A DNA stretch of 64,000 bases from Marinobacter sp. (lineage in GTDB: Bacteria; Pseudomonadota; Gammaproteobacteria; Pseudomonadales; Oleiphilaceae): positions 1-64,000 of the forward strand of contig JASBRL010000096.1 in assembly GCA_030149475.1 (NCBI GenBank), in the 5' to 3' direction. The translations under genes were made by a program, and so were the position numbers. Of this stretch, positions 1-7,933 are shown piece after piece; the first letter of the stretch is position 1, and each line of letters opens with the position of its first letter. The notes beneath the pieces were generated by a model. That model had not been told where the DNA came from and did not search any database. It worked only from the letters and a program-made list of their open reading frames with translations.

Positions 1-8
1 CCCGCAGG

Positions 9-105
9 GGCTCTCCCTGAAAGCCGGACTCCGCGTTGAGCCTTCTTGAAAGGCAACCAGCCTTCCTGCGAAGCCTCGCCTTGATTCCGGCTTTCAGGGA
101 GAGCC
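9..105. repeat. Perfect 20-bp inverted repeat with 57-nt spacer
   Basis: GGCTCTCCCTGAAAGCCGGA at 9-28 is the exact reverse complement of the sequence at 86-105. The spacer holds a smaller hairpin (GCCTT...AAGGC). The right arm continues into the dispersed repeat that ends at 136. The structure lies downstream of the FlhB-like gene and could be part of an insertion-sequence end or a MITE-like element. The window edge hides what lies to the left. Confidence 0.75.
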
Positions 106-136
106 AGAATTGCCAATAGACTTGATCAGAGGTTCC
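92..136. repeat. Dispersed repeat, copy 1 (IS-end-like)
   Basis: These 45 bases match 48962-49006 with only two mismatches (A/G at 106 and T/C at 111), in the same orientation. On the minus strand it begins GGAACCTCTGATCAAGTC, which resembles a transposon terminal repeat. It starts directly after the stop codon of the FlhB-like gene (137-139). No transposase gene is visible nearby, so the element type is inferred only. Confidence 0.7.
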
Positions 137-439
137 CTAACCCCGTTTGGTGCCGGCGTCAGACGGTGTTTTGCCCTGCAGATTAAAGGCGAACGATAGA
201 ACCTCGGCGATGATCCGGTACAGAGTTTCCGGAATCTCTTCATCCAGGTCGAGCCGCGCCAGAATGCTGGCCAGTTCGGGGCTTTCATAGAGTGGAACGC
301 CGTGCTCTCTGGCCAGCCGGATAATCTCCTCAGCTATTTCATCCATGCCACTGGCCGCGACCGTCGGCGCCCGTTTACCATCGTATTTAAGGGCGACTGC
401 GGTTTCCCGATGCGCTTTTTTTTGCCCCTCTGTGCTCAT
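137..439 (-). CDS. FlhB C-terminal-domain-like protein (FhlB type)
   Basis: A 100-residue protein resembling only the cytoplasmic C-terminal part of the flagellar export gate protein FlhB (FlhB/EscU/YscU family). It shows AVALKYDG near the N-terminus, EHGVPLYE around residue 47 and the EIPE.LY..IAEVL segment near the end. The transmembrane half of FlhB is absent, and so is the NPTH autocleavage motif. Stand-alone FhlB proteins of this size are known in flagellated Proteobacteria, where they may substitute for or modulate the FlhB tail in switching export specificity. It lies 11 bp downstream of the FliK-like gene, so the two are probably one operon. An IS-like repeat abuts its stop codon. Confidence 0.8.
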   Translation of the reverse strand: MSTEGQKKAHRETAVALKYDGKRAPTVAASGMDEIAEEIIRLAREHGVPLYESPELASILARLDLDEEIPETLYRIIAEVLSFAFNLQGKTPSDAGTKRG

Positions 440-450
440 GATTGCGGTCC

Positions 451-1833
451 TCAGGCCCGGATATCCACAAGGCGTTGTTCCAGGCGGGTGGTCATACCCT
501 GGGGGCTGCCGCGCCGGCAGTCCAGATCCACTACCTCAAGGCCGAGATCGGTCAGCCGTGAACGCAGGCCGGCCAGGCTGGCATTGGCCCGGCGCAGGGT
601 TGCAGCCCGCTCAGCCCACACCCTTGCCGACACCTGCTGCGCACGCAGGGACACTTCAAAACAGACGGCACCGGCGGCATCCAGGTCAAGCGTGAGCGAG
701 AATCGCCACTCTGCGATTTGCCGGCTTCGCCGTCGGGCGGCGGTCGGGCCTTCCTTATCCCGTTCGAGCCTTAACTGTGCGAGCCTGGGCTCATTATCGG
801 GATTCACCCAGGGCAGTTCGACCAGGACGGTAGTGGGCACGGGTGCATCGGTCACGGGCCGACTGGTCAGCGCCTGGCTGTGAAGCTGGTTCACCGCCAC
901 GCGGTTGAGCATGCCCGCCAGCAGTCGCAGCATCTGGCCGGTGTCCATGGGCTCCTTGCCGGTCATGGGCGGGGGTGATGTCAGCGATTGGGGGAACTGC
1001 AGGGGCGCCTGCACGAGGTCGGGGCTGACCAGTGGCCTGTAGCGATTGAACGCCTCGGGGGCCTGGCCCATTTCCGCCAGAATGGCGGTAACGATTTTGC
1101 CCAGCGCTAACTTGAAATCGGGTAACGTGGCATCCGGTGTTCTGGCCAGCCGGGCCTCGGTAAAGCTGCCACTCTCGCTGATCCAGTGGCGGATCTGATC
1201 GGCCAGCGCTCTCGGTGATACGGCTCCGTCGGTTGCCGCTGTCCGCAGGTATTCGCTGTCAGGCAGGCGACTGATGAGTTGCTGGATGGCTTCCTGAATA
1301 CGCGGCGGCAGTACCTGTGGAGGCAGACCGCCGAGGTTCGGCCGGAGATTTTCAGTGCCGGCTGTTGACGCAGAGGAGCCGGACAGTGGTTTGCTGATGG
1401 CGGCTAACAGTTCGCCCAGGCCGGTGTCGAGTCGTTGCTGCCAGGGCAGTCTTTGTGCAAGGGCCTGGGCTATCCGGATCTCCGGAGGATCTGCCAGCTT
1501 GCCGAGCAGGGTCAGTTCATTACCGGAACGCATGACCTTTACCCAGTCACCGGGTTTGAGCTCCGTCTCGCCCACGGCGGCCCGGACCACCAGCGATTGC
1601 CCTCTTACCTCCAGCAACAGTTGGTCCGCCTGGCCTGCCTTATCGGTCAGCAACTGGGCCACTTTGGCGAGTACGGCCTGTTGCTGCGGCAGGCTCAGGG
1701 CATCCAGTTGGGCGGCGGCGGGCAGCGGGTTGCCCGCCGTGTCCGGTTTTGCGGTTGCCCCTGACGCTGCGGTTGAACGGATACGATCAACCGGCGGGGT
1801 CGGCTTACCACTGTGTGGAGGATTGATGGCCAT
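451..1833 (-). CDS. FliK-like flagellar hook-length control family protein
   Basis: A 460-residue protein with a low-complexity N-terminal region rich in Pro, Ala and Gln. The C-terminal region (roughly 325-450) has the beta-rich pattern of the FliK Flg_hook domain: LVELPWVN, then EWRFSLTLDLDAAG and AVCFEVSLRAQQVSARVWAE. FliK-family proteins act with FlhB to stop hook export and switch substrate class. The FlhB-like partner follows 11 bp downstream, which supports a shared export-switch role. No other flagellar gene is in the window, so this may be a second, accessory FliK rather than the main one. The ATG at 1831-1833 follows a short 170-bp divergent region shared with ccmA. Confidence 0.72.
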   Translation of the reverse strand: MAINPPHSGKPTPPVDRIRSTAASGATAKPDTAGNPLPAAAQLDALSLPQQQAVLAKVAQLLTDKAGQADQLLLEVRGQSLVVRAAVGETELKPGDWVKVMRSGNELTLLGKLADPPEIRIAQALAQRLPWQQRLDTGLGELLAAISKPLSGSSASTAGTENLRPNLGGLPPQVLPPRIQEAIQQLISRLPDSEYLRTAATDGAVSPRALADQIRHWISESGSFTEARLARTPDATLPDFKLALGKIVTAILAEMGQAPEAFNRYRPLVSPDLVQAPLQFPQSLTSPPPMTGKEPMDTGQMLRLLAGMLNRVAVNQLHSQALTSRPVTDAPVPTTVLVELPWVNPDNEPRLAQLRLERDKEGPTAARRRSRQIAEWRFSLTLDLDAAGAVCFEVSLRAQQVSARVWAERAATLRRANASLAGLRSRLTDLGLEVVDLDCRRGSPQGMTTRLEQRLVDIRA

Positions 1834-2003
1834 CCATTACCCGTTTCGTTGACGCGGGAGAAGAGTAATCCTGCTATGGTTTGGTTATACTGTACTGCGC
1901 CGGAAGGCCTTCGCACTCCGGTTTCGCCAGGTCCGCCGTGGCCTCGTATCAGACTGACTGACCCGGGTCCATGTGGGTTGGTCAGACCAACTCTGGAGCC
2001 CGA
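1834..2003. promoter_or_regulatory. Divergent intergenic region fliK-like / ccmA
   Basis: 170 bp between divergent genes must carry both promoters. On the plus strand a TATACT (1886-1891) resembles a sigma-70 -10 box, without a convincing -35 at the right spacing. GGAG at 1995-1998 is the ribosome binding site for ccmA. No FNR/ANR palindrome was seen. Confidence 0.3.
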
Positions 2004-2642
2004 ATGTCCGAGCCGTTATTACAGGCTGTCAACCTGAGCTGTGAACGTGACGACCGGCTGTTATTCCGCAATCTGGATATCTCCATAGTGCCCGGGACGC
2101 TGACCCGTGTCGAGGGCCCCAACGGCTCCGGCAAGACAACGTTATTACGCATCCTCGCCGGTCTGCATGATGCCTGTCAGGGTGACATTCTCTGGAACGG
2201 GCAGTTGCGTGACCGCCAGCGTGAATCGTTTACCCGCAATCTTCTTTATATTGGTCATCGGGCCGGCGTCAAGGCCCAGTTGACGCCGCTGGAAAATCTC
2301 CGGGCGTTGATGGCAGGCCGTCGCTTGCTGTCCCGCGATCTACTCGCCGCCGCCCTGGACAACGCGGGGCTGGCAGGTTACCACGATGCGCCGTGTCATA
2401 GTCTGTCCGCGGGTCAACAGCGCCGCGTCTCCCTGGCCCGGTTGCTGGTGTCTGACGAGCCGCTGTGGATTCTCGATGAAGCCTTCACAGCCCTTGATCG
2501 TGAGGGTGTTGCAGGGCTGGAGCGGTTGTTGTTGCAGCGCGTCAGTCAGGGCGGCGCGGTCATTGCCACAACCCACCACCCGCTGGCTGCTGACGGTATG
2601 CGGCGGATTCAACTCGGAAAGGTGAACGACCATGCCGACTGA
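2004..2642 (+). CDS. ccmA: Haem exporter ATP-binding protein CcmA
   Basis: ATPase of the CcmABCD complex, an ABC-type machine at the inner membrane that releases haem-loaded CcmE for cytochrome c maturation. The 212-residue protein shows Walker A GPNGSGKTT (38-46), an LSAGQQRR signature near 133 and Walker B LWILDEAF near 155. I start at the ATG at 2004 rather than the ORF start at 1971, because GGAG lies 5 bases upstream and the protein then begins like CcmA. It opens a nine-gene ccm operon and overlaps ccmB by 11 bp. Confidence 0.97.
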   Translation: MSEPLLQAVNLSCERDDRLLFRNLDISIVPGTLTRVEGPNGSGKTTLLRILAGLHDACQGDILWNGQLRDRQRESFTRNLLYIGHRAGVKAQLTPLENLRALMAGRRLLSRDLLAAALDNAGLAGYHDAPCHSLSAGQQRRVSLARLLVSDEPLWILDEAFTALDREGVAGLERLLLQRVSQGGAVIATTHHPLAADGMRRIQLGKVNDHAD

Positions 2643-3357
2643 CAAGCGCCCGGTCATGACACCCGTTCAGAACACAGCGCCCCTGGCTCAGGCGGTGATT
2701 GCGATTATGCGTCGCGACCTCAAGGCCAGTCTGCGTCAGCGTCAGGACCTGTTTAATCCGCTGGTGTTTTTCGTGATGGTGGTTTCGCTGTTCCCCCTTG
2801 GTGTCAGCCCGGAAGTATCCTTTCTGCGTCAGTCCGGTACCGGTATCCTGTGGGTGGCGGCGTTATTGTCGACGCTGTTGTCACTGGACCATCTGTTCCG
2901 ACACGATTACGATGATGGCACACTTGAGCAGTTACTGCTTGCGCCCCAGCCCCTGTTCTTGCTCGTGCTGGCGAAAGCGACCGCACACTGGTTGGTCACC
3001 GGCGTACCACTGGTGCTGTTGGCACCGGTTCTCGGCGTGATGGTACACCTTGACGGGAACTCTATCGGCGTTCTGTGTCTAACGCTGCTTGTAGGTACAC
3101 CGGTGCTCAGCCTGGTCGGATCGATCGGAGCAGCGCTGACCGTTGGGCTTCGCTCGGGTGGTGTCCTGCTATCACTGTTGATTATTCCGCTTTACATTCC
3201 TGTGCTGATATTCGGCACTGGCACAGTAACAGCGGCTGAGGCTGGTGCGCCGGTTAGCGGTTATCTGGCGATAATGGGGGCGTTGCTGGCGCTGGCATTG
3301 ACATTGGCACCCTTTGCTTCGGCCGCTGCGTTGCGAATCAGTCTGTCCAATAGTTAG
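2632..3357 (+). CDS. ccmB: Haem exporter permease CcmB
   Basis: Integral membrane subunit of the CcmABCD complex. The 241-residue protein has about six hydrophobic segments and the CcmB-like stretch DDGTLEQLLLAPQPL around residue 90. The usual CcmB length is about 220, so the start may instead be the internal ATG at 2656. The ATG at 2632 has AAGGTG upstream and overlaps the end of ccmA, indicating translational coupling. ccmC follows after 14 bp. Confidence 0.96.
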   Translation: MPTDKRPVMTPVQNTAPLAQAVIAIMRRDLKASLRQRQDLFNPLVFFVMVVSLFPLGVSPEVSFLRQSGTGILWVAALLSTLLSLDHLFRHDYDDGTLEQLLLAPQPLFLLVLAKATAHWLVTGVPLVLLAPVLGVMVHLDGNSIGVLCLTLLVGTPVLSLVGSIGAALTVGLRSGGVLLSLLIIPLYIPVLIFGTGTVTAAEAGAPVSGYLAIMGALLALALTLAPFASAAALRISLSNS

Positions 3358-3371
3358 AAGGTGTAGGCCCG

Positions 3372-4118
3372 ATGTGGCAATTTTTTCATAAACTTGGCTC
3401 GCCCCGCTGGTTTTTTGACCTCGCCGGACGGCTGATGCCATGGCTGCTGGTGTCGGGACTGCTGATGTCGCTGGTGGGCCTGGTCTGGGGGCTCGTCTTT
3501 GCGCCGCCGGACTATCTGCAAGGGAACAGCTATCGAATCATTTTCATCCATGTGCCGGTTTCTTTCCTGGCCCAGTCGGTTTACGTGATGATGGCGGCCG
3601 CCGCCCTGATAACGCTGGTATGGCGAATCAAGCTGGCGGATATGTTTGTTAAAGCCGTGGCGCCGGTCGGGGCTGTACTGACATTTCTGGGGTTGTTTAC
3701 CGGCGCTGTCTGGGGCGAGCCAACCTGGGGTACCTGGTGGGTGTGGGATGCCCGGCTGACGTCTATGCTGATTCTGCTGTTCCTCTATATCGGGGCTATT
3801 GCGCTGGGATCGGCCATCAGCGATGAAAAATTTGCCGCCCGCGCTGTGGCTGTGCTGGTGTTGGTGGGCGTGGTTAACATTCCGATCATCAAATACTCCG
3901 TGGAATGGTGGAACACGCTGCATCAGCCAGCGACGTTCACCCTGACGGAGAAGCCCAAGATGCCGATGGCGATGTGGGTTCCTCTGTTGCTGATGGTGCT
4001 GGGGCTATACTGTCTGTTTGGCTGGCTGGCCTGCTGGCGACTGCAGACCGAAATTATCTTCCGGGAACGCAAAGCCCGTTGGGTGCGCGACCGGATCATG
4101 GCGGGAGGACGAGGATGA
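3372..4118 (+). CDS. ccmC: Haem-handling protein CcmC
   Basis: Membrane protein that binds periplasmic haem and loads it on the CcmE histidine. It is 248 residues with about six transmembrane helices. The tryptophan-rich WWD haem-handling motif reads TWGTWWVWDARLTS near residue 120, with a conserved periplasmic histidine (HVPVSF) near 60. A GAAGGTG Shine-Dalgarno precedes the ATG. The stop codon overlaps the ATG of ccmD (ATGA). Confidence 0.97.
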   Translation: MWQFFHKLGSPRWFFDLAGRLMPWLLVSGLLMSLVGLVWGLVFAPPDYLQGNSYRIIFIHVPVSFLAQSVYVMMAAAALITLVWRIKLADMFVKAVAPVGAVLTFLGLFTGAVWGEPTWGTWWVWDARLTSMLILLFLYIGAIALGSAISDEKFAARAVAVLVLVGVVNIPIIKYSVEWWNTLHQPATFTLTEKPKMPMAMWVPLLLMVLGLYCLFGWLACWRLQTEIIFRERKARWVRDRIMAGGRG

Positions 4119-4372
4119 CACCAGCGTTCGATTCAGTCTCGGCATTTTTTGCCATGGGTGGTTATGCCCCCTACGTCTGGACCTGCTACGGAGCCTTCTT
4201 TGGTTGCCTGGGTCTGTTGACGCTGATGTCCGTCCGCCGGCGCCGGGTCGTCGAGGCTGATTTGCGGCGGTTCTGCCGCCTTGCGGAGAACGGAGACCGG
4301 GCCGCAATGCCTGTGTCGGACTCCGCCCCTGAAGTCCGGCCCTTCGGGCAGGTGGACCAATCCAGACCATAA
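4115..4372 (+). CDS. ccmD: Haem exporter small protein CcmD
   Basis: Small membrane protein that helps release holo-CcmE from CcmABC. The first ATG of the ATGA overlap with ccmC gives 85 residues, a little longer than many CcmD proteins (about 70). The CcmD pattern is present: [12 protein letters not shown] near the N-terminus, one hydrophobic helix, then a basic [12 protein letters not shown] segment. A Pro/Asp-rich tail follows. The ORF-track start at 3905 lies inside ccmC and is not used. Confidence 0.9.
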   Translation: MTPAFDSVSAFFAMGGYAPYVWTCYGAFFGCLGLLTLMSVRRRRVVEADLRRFCRLAENGDRAAMPVSDSAPEVRPFGQVDQSRP

Positions 4373-4388
4373 CCGGATCGAGCTCAGC

Positions 4389-4835
4389 ATGCACCCGACG
4401 CGAAAAAAACGTCTGACCATTATCCTGTTCCTGATTGGCGGGCTTGCGCTGGCTGTCGGCCTGACCTCCTATGCTCTCAGGCAGAACATCAACCTGTTTT
4501 ACAACCCCACCCAGATCGCTGATGGTGAGGCCCCTGCCGGGGTGCGTATTCGTGCCGGCGGCATGGTCGAGAAGGGCTCGGTCAAGCGTGATCCGGACAG
4601 CCTGAAAGTGAGGTTCCGGGTAACGGACTTCCACCGGTCGGTGGCGATGGAGTACACCGGCATCCTGCCTGACCTGTTTGCAGAAGGGCAGGGGGTGGTG
4701 GCGATGGGTCGGCTGATGGCCAGCGGCGAGTTCGTGGCGGACGAGGTACTGGCCAAACACGACGAGAACTATATGCCACCCGAAGTACAGGAATCGCTCG
4801 ACAAAGCGGCGAGCCGGACCAGCGCCAGTCGGTAG
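4389..4835 (+). CDS. ccmE: Periplasmic haem chaperone CcmE
   Basis: Haem chaperone that carries covalently bound haem from CcmC to the CcmFH ligase. The 148-residue protein starts MHPTRKKR, with an N-terminal signal anchor (about 9-29) and a periplasmic OB-fold. The haem-binding histidine lies in [13 protein letters not shown] near residue 124, the expected CcmE signature. I chose the ATG at 4389 over the ORF start at 4281 because the latter would lie inside ccmD and add 36 foreign residues. Confidence 0.96.
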   Translation: MHPTRKKRLTIILFLIGGLALAVGLTSYALRQNINLFYNPTQIADGEAPAGVRIRAGGMVEKGSVKRDPDSLKVRFRVTDFHRSVAMEYTGILPDLFAEGQGVVAMGRLMASGEFVADEVLAKHDENYMPPEVQESLDKAASRTSASR

Positions 4836-4886
4836 GCGCGTCAGCGTCCGGGATGGCCCGGATAAAACAGATTGTAGGAGGAGCCG

Positions 4887-6890
4887 ATGTTCCCGGAACT
4901 TGGACAGTTTTCACTGATACTGGCGCTGCTGCTGGCGCTGCTGCTGGCGGTGGTGCCGTTGACCGGTTCCCTGACCGGACGGCCGATCCTGCAGGATTTC
5001 GCCCGACCCCTGGCGGCCGGCCAGTTTGTGTTTGTCGCGCTGGCCTTTGCCCTGTTGACTCAGGCCTTCGTGACGGATGACTTTTCCGTGGCTTACGTGG
5101 CCAATAACAGCAATAGTCTGCTGCCCTGGTACTATAAATTCAGTGCGGTCTGGGGCAGTCATGAAGGGTCGTTGTTACTGTGGATTCTCATCCTCACCGG
5201 CTGGACGCTGGCGGTGGCCATCTTCAGCCGTCGATTGCCGGCGGCAATGATTGCCCAGGTGCTGTCCATCATGGGGATCATCAGTTCAAGTTTCCTGTTG
5301 TTCAGCATTATCACCTCCAATCCCTTTTCACGACTGCTACCCAATGTGCCGGCTGACGGCGCCGACCTGAACCCCCTGTTGCAGGATATCGGGCTGATAG
5401 CCCATCCCCCAATGCTGTACATGGGCTATGTCGGTTTTTCGGTGGCATTTGCCTTTGCCATAGCCGCACTCATCAACGGTCGTCTCGATGCTGCCTGGGC
5501 GAGGTGGTCGCGTCCCTGGACCACGGTGGCCTGGGCTTTTCTGTCGCTGGGGATTGCCCTGGGCAGTTGGTGGGCCTACTACGAACTCGGCTGGGGTGGC
5601 TGGTGGTTCTGGGATCCGGTGGAGAATGCTTCACTGCTGCCCTGGCTGGCCGGTACCGCACTGATGCATTCGCTGGCGGTGACCGAAAAACGCGGCGTGT
5701 TCAAAAGCTGGACCGTGTTGCTGGCGATCATTACCTTTAGCCTGAGCCTGATGGGGGCCTTCCTGGTGCGGTCGGGCGTGCTGACCTCGGTACATGCATT
5801 TGCATCGGACCCTGAGCGAGGCGTGTTCCTGATGGTACTATTGGCCGTAACGGTGATTTCAAGCCTGACACTCTACGCCTTCCGGGCGCCGGTGGTGCAT
5901 TCCCGGGTTCGCTACGGCTCGCTGTCCCGGGAAGTGTTTCTGCTGCTCAACAATGTGCTGCTGATTGCCGCCATGCTGCTGGTGCTGGTGGGGACAGTGT
6001 ACCCGTTGGTACTGGACTATTTCGATATGGGTCGCCTGTCCATCGGCAAACCCTTTTTCGACATCACCTTCACGCCCGTGGCGATTGCTATTGGTCTGTT
6101 GATGGGCGCCGGTATTTTTTCCCGCTGGAAAAAGACGGACAGCGGCTGGCTGGGCCAGCGCTTGCTATGGCCGGCCGCCTGCAGCCTGATTCTGGCGACA
6201 TTGGTGCCGCTGCTCTTTGGCGATTTCGAGCCCTGGGCGTTTGTTGGTGTTTTTACCGCAAGCTGGGTGGCCGTGGCCACTTTACAGGATCTGTGGCAGA
6301 AATCTGCGTCCAGCCGCGGACGCCTGGCCGGCGCGCGCCGACAAAGCCGCAGTTACTACGGTATGGTGCTCGGGCACCTGGGGCTGGCTATCACCATGGC
6401 AGGAATCTCCGTCGTGTCCAATTACGGCAGCGAACGTGAGGTTCGCATGTCGCCGGGCGACAGCATTGAGATCCATGGTCTGACGTTCAATTTCGTCCGC
6501 GTCGGTCAGCGTCAGGGGCCGAATTACACAGCGGAATCAGCCGAGGTCGTCATCAGTCGGGACGGCAATCCGGTGGTCACCCTGTTCCCCGAAAAACGCC
6601 AGTATCAGGTTCGTCGCAACATTATGACCGAGGCCGGCATTGATGCCGGACTGTTCCGGGATCTGTTTGTCGCGCTCGGTGAGAAGGTCGGCGACAACGC
6701 CTGGGCACTGCGCCTGCAGTATAAACCGTTGTTACGGTGGGTCTGGTTGGGGGCGTTATTCATGGCAGCGGGAGGCTTGCTGGCGATATCGGATCGTCGC
6801 TACCGCATTCGGAGCCGACAACAGGCAGCCGAGGTCGCGGATCACGAAGCGAATGCCACTACGGTTGTGGCCAACCGGGTGGCGCCATGA
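4887..6890 (+). CDS. ccmF: Cytochrome c haem lyase subunit CcmF
   Basis: Large membrane subunit of the haem ligase that joins haem from CcmE to apocytochrome c. The 667-residue protein has many transmembrane helices and the WWD motif GWGGWWFWDPVENAS near residue 235. A conserved region LIAHPPMLYMGYVGF lies near 170 and a large periplasmic loop near the C-terminus. TAGGAGGAG gives a strong ribosome binding site before the ATG. It is separated from ccmE by 51 bp and overlaps ccmG by 4 bp (ATGA). Confidence 0.98.
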   Translation: MFPELGQFSLILALLLALLLAVVPLTGSLTGRPILQDFARPLAAGQFVFVALAFALLTQAFVTDDFSVAYVANNSNSLLPWYYKFSAVWGSHEGSLLLWILILTGWTLAVAIFSRRLPAAMIAQVLSIMGIISSSFLLFSIITSNPFSRLLPNVPADGADLNPLLQDIGLIAHPPMLYMGYVGFSVAFAFAIAALINGRLDAAWARWSRPWTTVAWAFLSLGIALGSWWAYYELGWGGWWFWDPVENASLLPWLAGTALMHSLAVTEKRGVFKSWTVLLAIITFSLSLMGAFLVRSGVLTSVHAFASDPERGVFLMVLLAVTVISSLTLYAFRAPVVHSRVRYGSLSREVFLLLNNVLLIAAMLLVLVGTVYPLVLDYFDMGRLSIGKPFFDITFTPVAIAIGLLMGAGIFSRWKKTDSGWLGQRLLWPAACSLILATLVPLLFGDFEPWAFVGVFTASWVAVATLQDLWQKSASSRGRLAGARRQSRSYYGMVLGHLGLAITMAGISVVSNYGSEREVRMSPGDSIEIHGLTFNFVRVGQRQGPNYTAESAEVVISRDGNPVVTLFPEKRQYQVRRNIMTEAGIDAGLFRDLFVALGEKVGDNAWALRLQYKPLLRWVWLGALFMAAGGLLAISDRRYRIRSRQQAAEVADHEANATTVVANRVAP

Positions 6891-7423
6891 GGCGTTTGTT
6901 GCTGTTTGTTCCGGTTATTCTTGCTGTGGTGCTGGGTGTGGTGCTGTTTGCAGGAATTGGCAAGGATCCCTCGCACCTGGAGTCTGCGCTGATTGGTAAG
7001 CCGGTGCCCGCGTTTTCGTTGAAGGAGTTGCAGAATCCGGACAAGCAGTTCGACAATCAATTGCTCAAGGGCAAGGTCCAACTGTTGAACGTTTGGGCGA
7101 CCTGGTGCCCGACCTGTCGTGCGGAGCACAGTATGCTGATAAAAATTTCCCGTCAGTATGGCGTTCCGGTTATCGGGCTCGATTACAAGGATAATCGTCA
7201 GGATGCGTTGGCCTGGCTTGACGAACTGGGTAATCCATACAGCGTTGTTCTGTCGGATCCCGAGGGCAAGTTTGGCTTCGACCTGGGGGTTTATGGCGCT
7301 CCGGAGACCTACGTTATAGACCGGGAGGGGATTGTCCGGTTTCGCCATGTAGGTGAGGTAACGCCCCGGGTCTGGCAGGACACGCTGGAGCCACTGATCC
7401 AGAAATACCGTGAGGCCGACTGA
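6887..7423 (+). CDS. ccmG: Thiol:disulfide oxidoreductase CcmG (DsbE)
   Basis: Membrane-anchored thioredoxin-like protein that reduces the CXXCH disulfide of apocytochrome c or CcmH. The 178-residue protein has an N-terminal anchor (MRRLLLFVPVILAVVLG) and the active site WATWCPTCRAEH near residue 72. GAPETYVIDREG is the typical cis-proline region of the DsbE family. The true ATG at 6887 overlaps the ccmF stop; the ORF-track start at 6737 would place 50 residues inside ccmF. It overlaps ccmH by one base. Confidence 0.97.
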   Translation: MRRLLLFVPVILAVVLGVVLFAGIGKDPSHLESALIGKPVPAFSLKELQNPDKQFDNQLLKGKVQLLNVWATWCPTCRAEHSMLIKISRQYGVPVIGLDYKDNRQDALAWLDELGNPYSVVLSDPEGKFGFDLGVYGAPETYVIDREGIVRFRHVGEVTPRVWQDTLEPLIQKYREAD

Positions 7424-7893
7424 TGATTCGTGCAGTGATTCTTTTTGTGCTGATTGGATGTGTGCAATACGCATTCGCCACAGTCAACGATGTCTATCCC
7501 TTCGACTCCGATGCAGACCGTGAGCGCTTTCAGACCTTGACCGAGGAGTTGCGGTGTCCCAAGTGCCAGAATCAGGACATCGCCGATTCCGAGGCTCCCA
7601 TCGCCAGTGACATGCGTGCTGAAGTCTACCGGATGATTCGTGCCGGTGCGGATAATGAGACCATTGTTGATTCTCTGGTGGCCCGGTTCGGTGAATTCGT
7701 ACGCTTTAAGCCCCGGGTCGAAAAACGCACGCTTGTTCTCTGGGCGACGGCGCCGCTGGTCATCCTGATTGGCGTACTGATGATCGCCGTGATGGTCATC
7801 CGGTCGCGCCGCTATAGCGAGCATGCCACCGCACTGACTCCCGAGCAACGTGAGCGTGCAGAAAGGCTCCTGCGGGAACACGATGCCCGCTGA
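7423..7893 (+). CDS. ccmH: Cytochrome c maturation protein CcmH
   Basis: Periplasmic, membrane-anchored thioredox subunit of the haem ligase. The 156-residue protein has a signal sequence (first 19 residues), the family motif LRCPKCQNQDIADS near residue 42 and one C-terminal transmembrane helix (about 103-123). This is the short CcmH form (CcmL/NrfF-like); the TPR part is encoded separately by the next gene, ccmI. The start overlaps the ccmG stop (TGATG). Confidence 0.97.
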   Translation: MIRAVILFVLIGCVQYAFATVNDVYPFDSDADRERFQTLTEELRCPKCQNQDIADSEAPIASDMRAEVYRMIRAGADNETIVDSLVARFGEFVRFKPRVEKRTLVLWATAPLVILIGVLMIAVMVIRSRRYSEHATALTPEQRERAERLLREHDAR

Positions 7894-7933
7894 TGCCGGT
7901 ATTCCGATCCACTGACTGATTAACGGCCCATTT

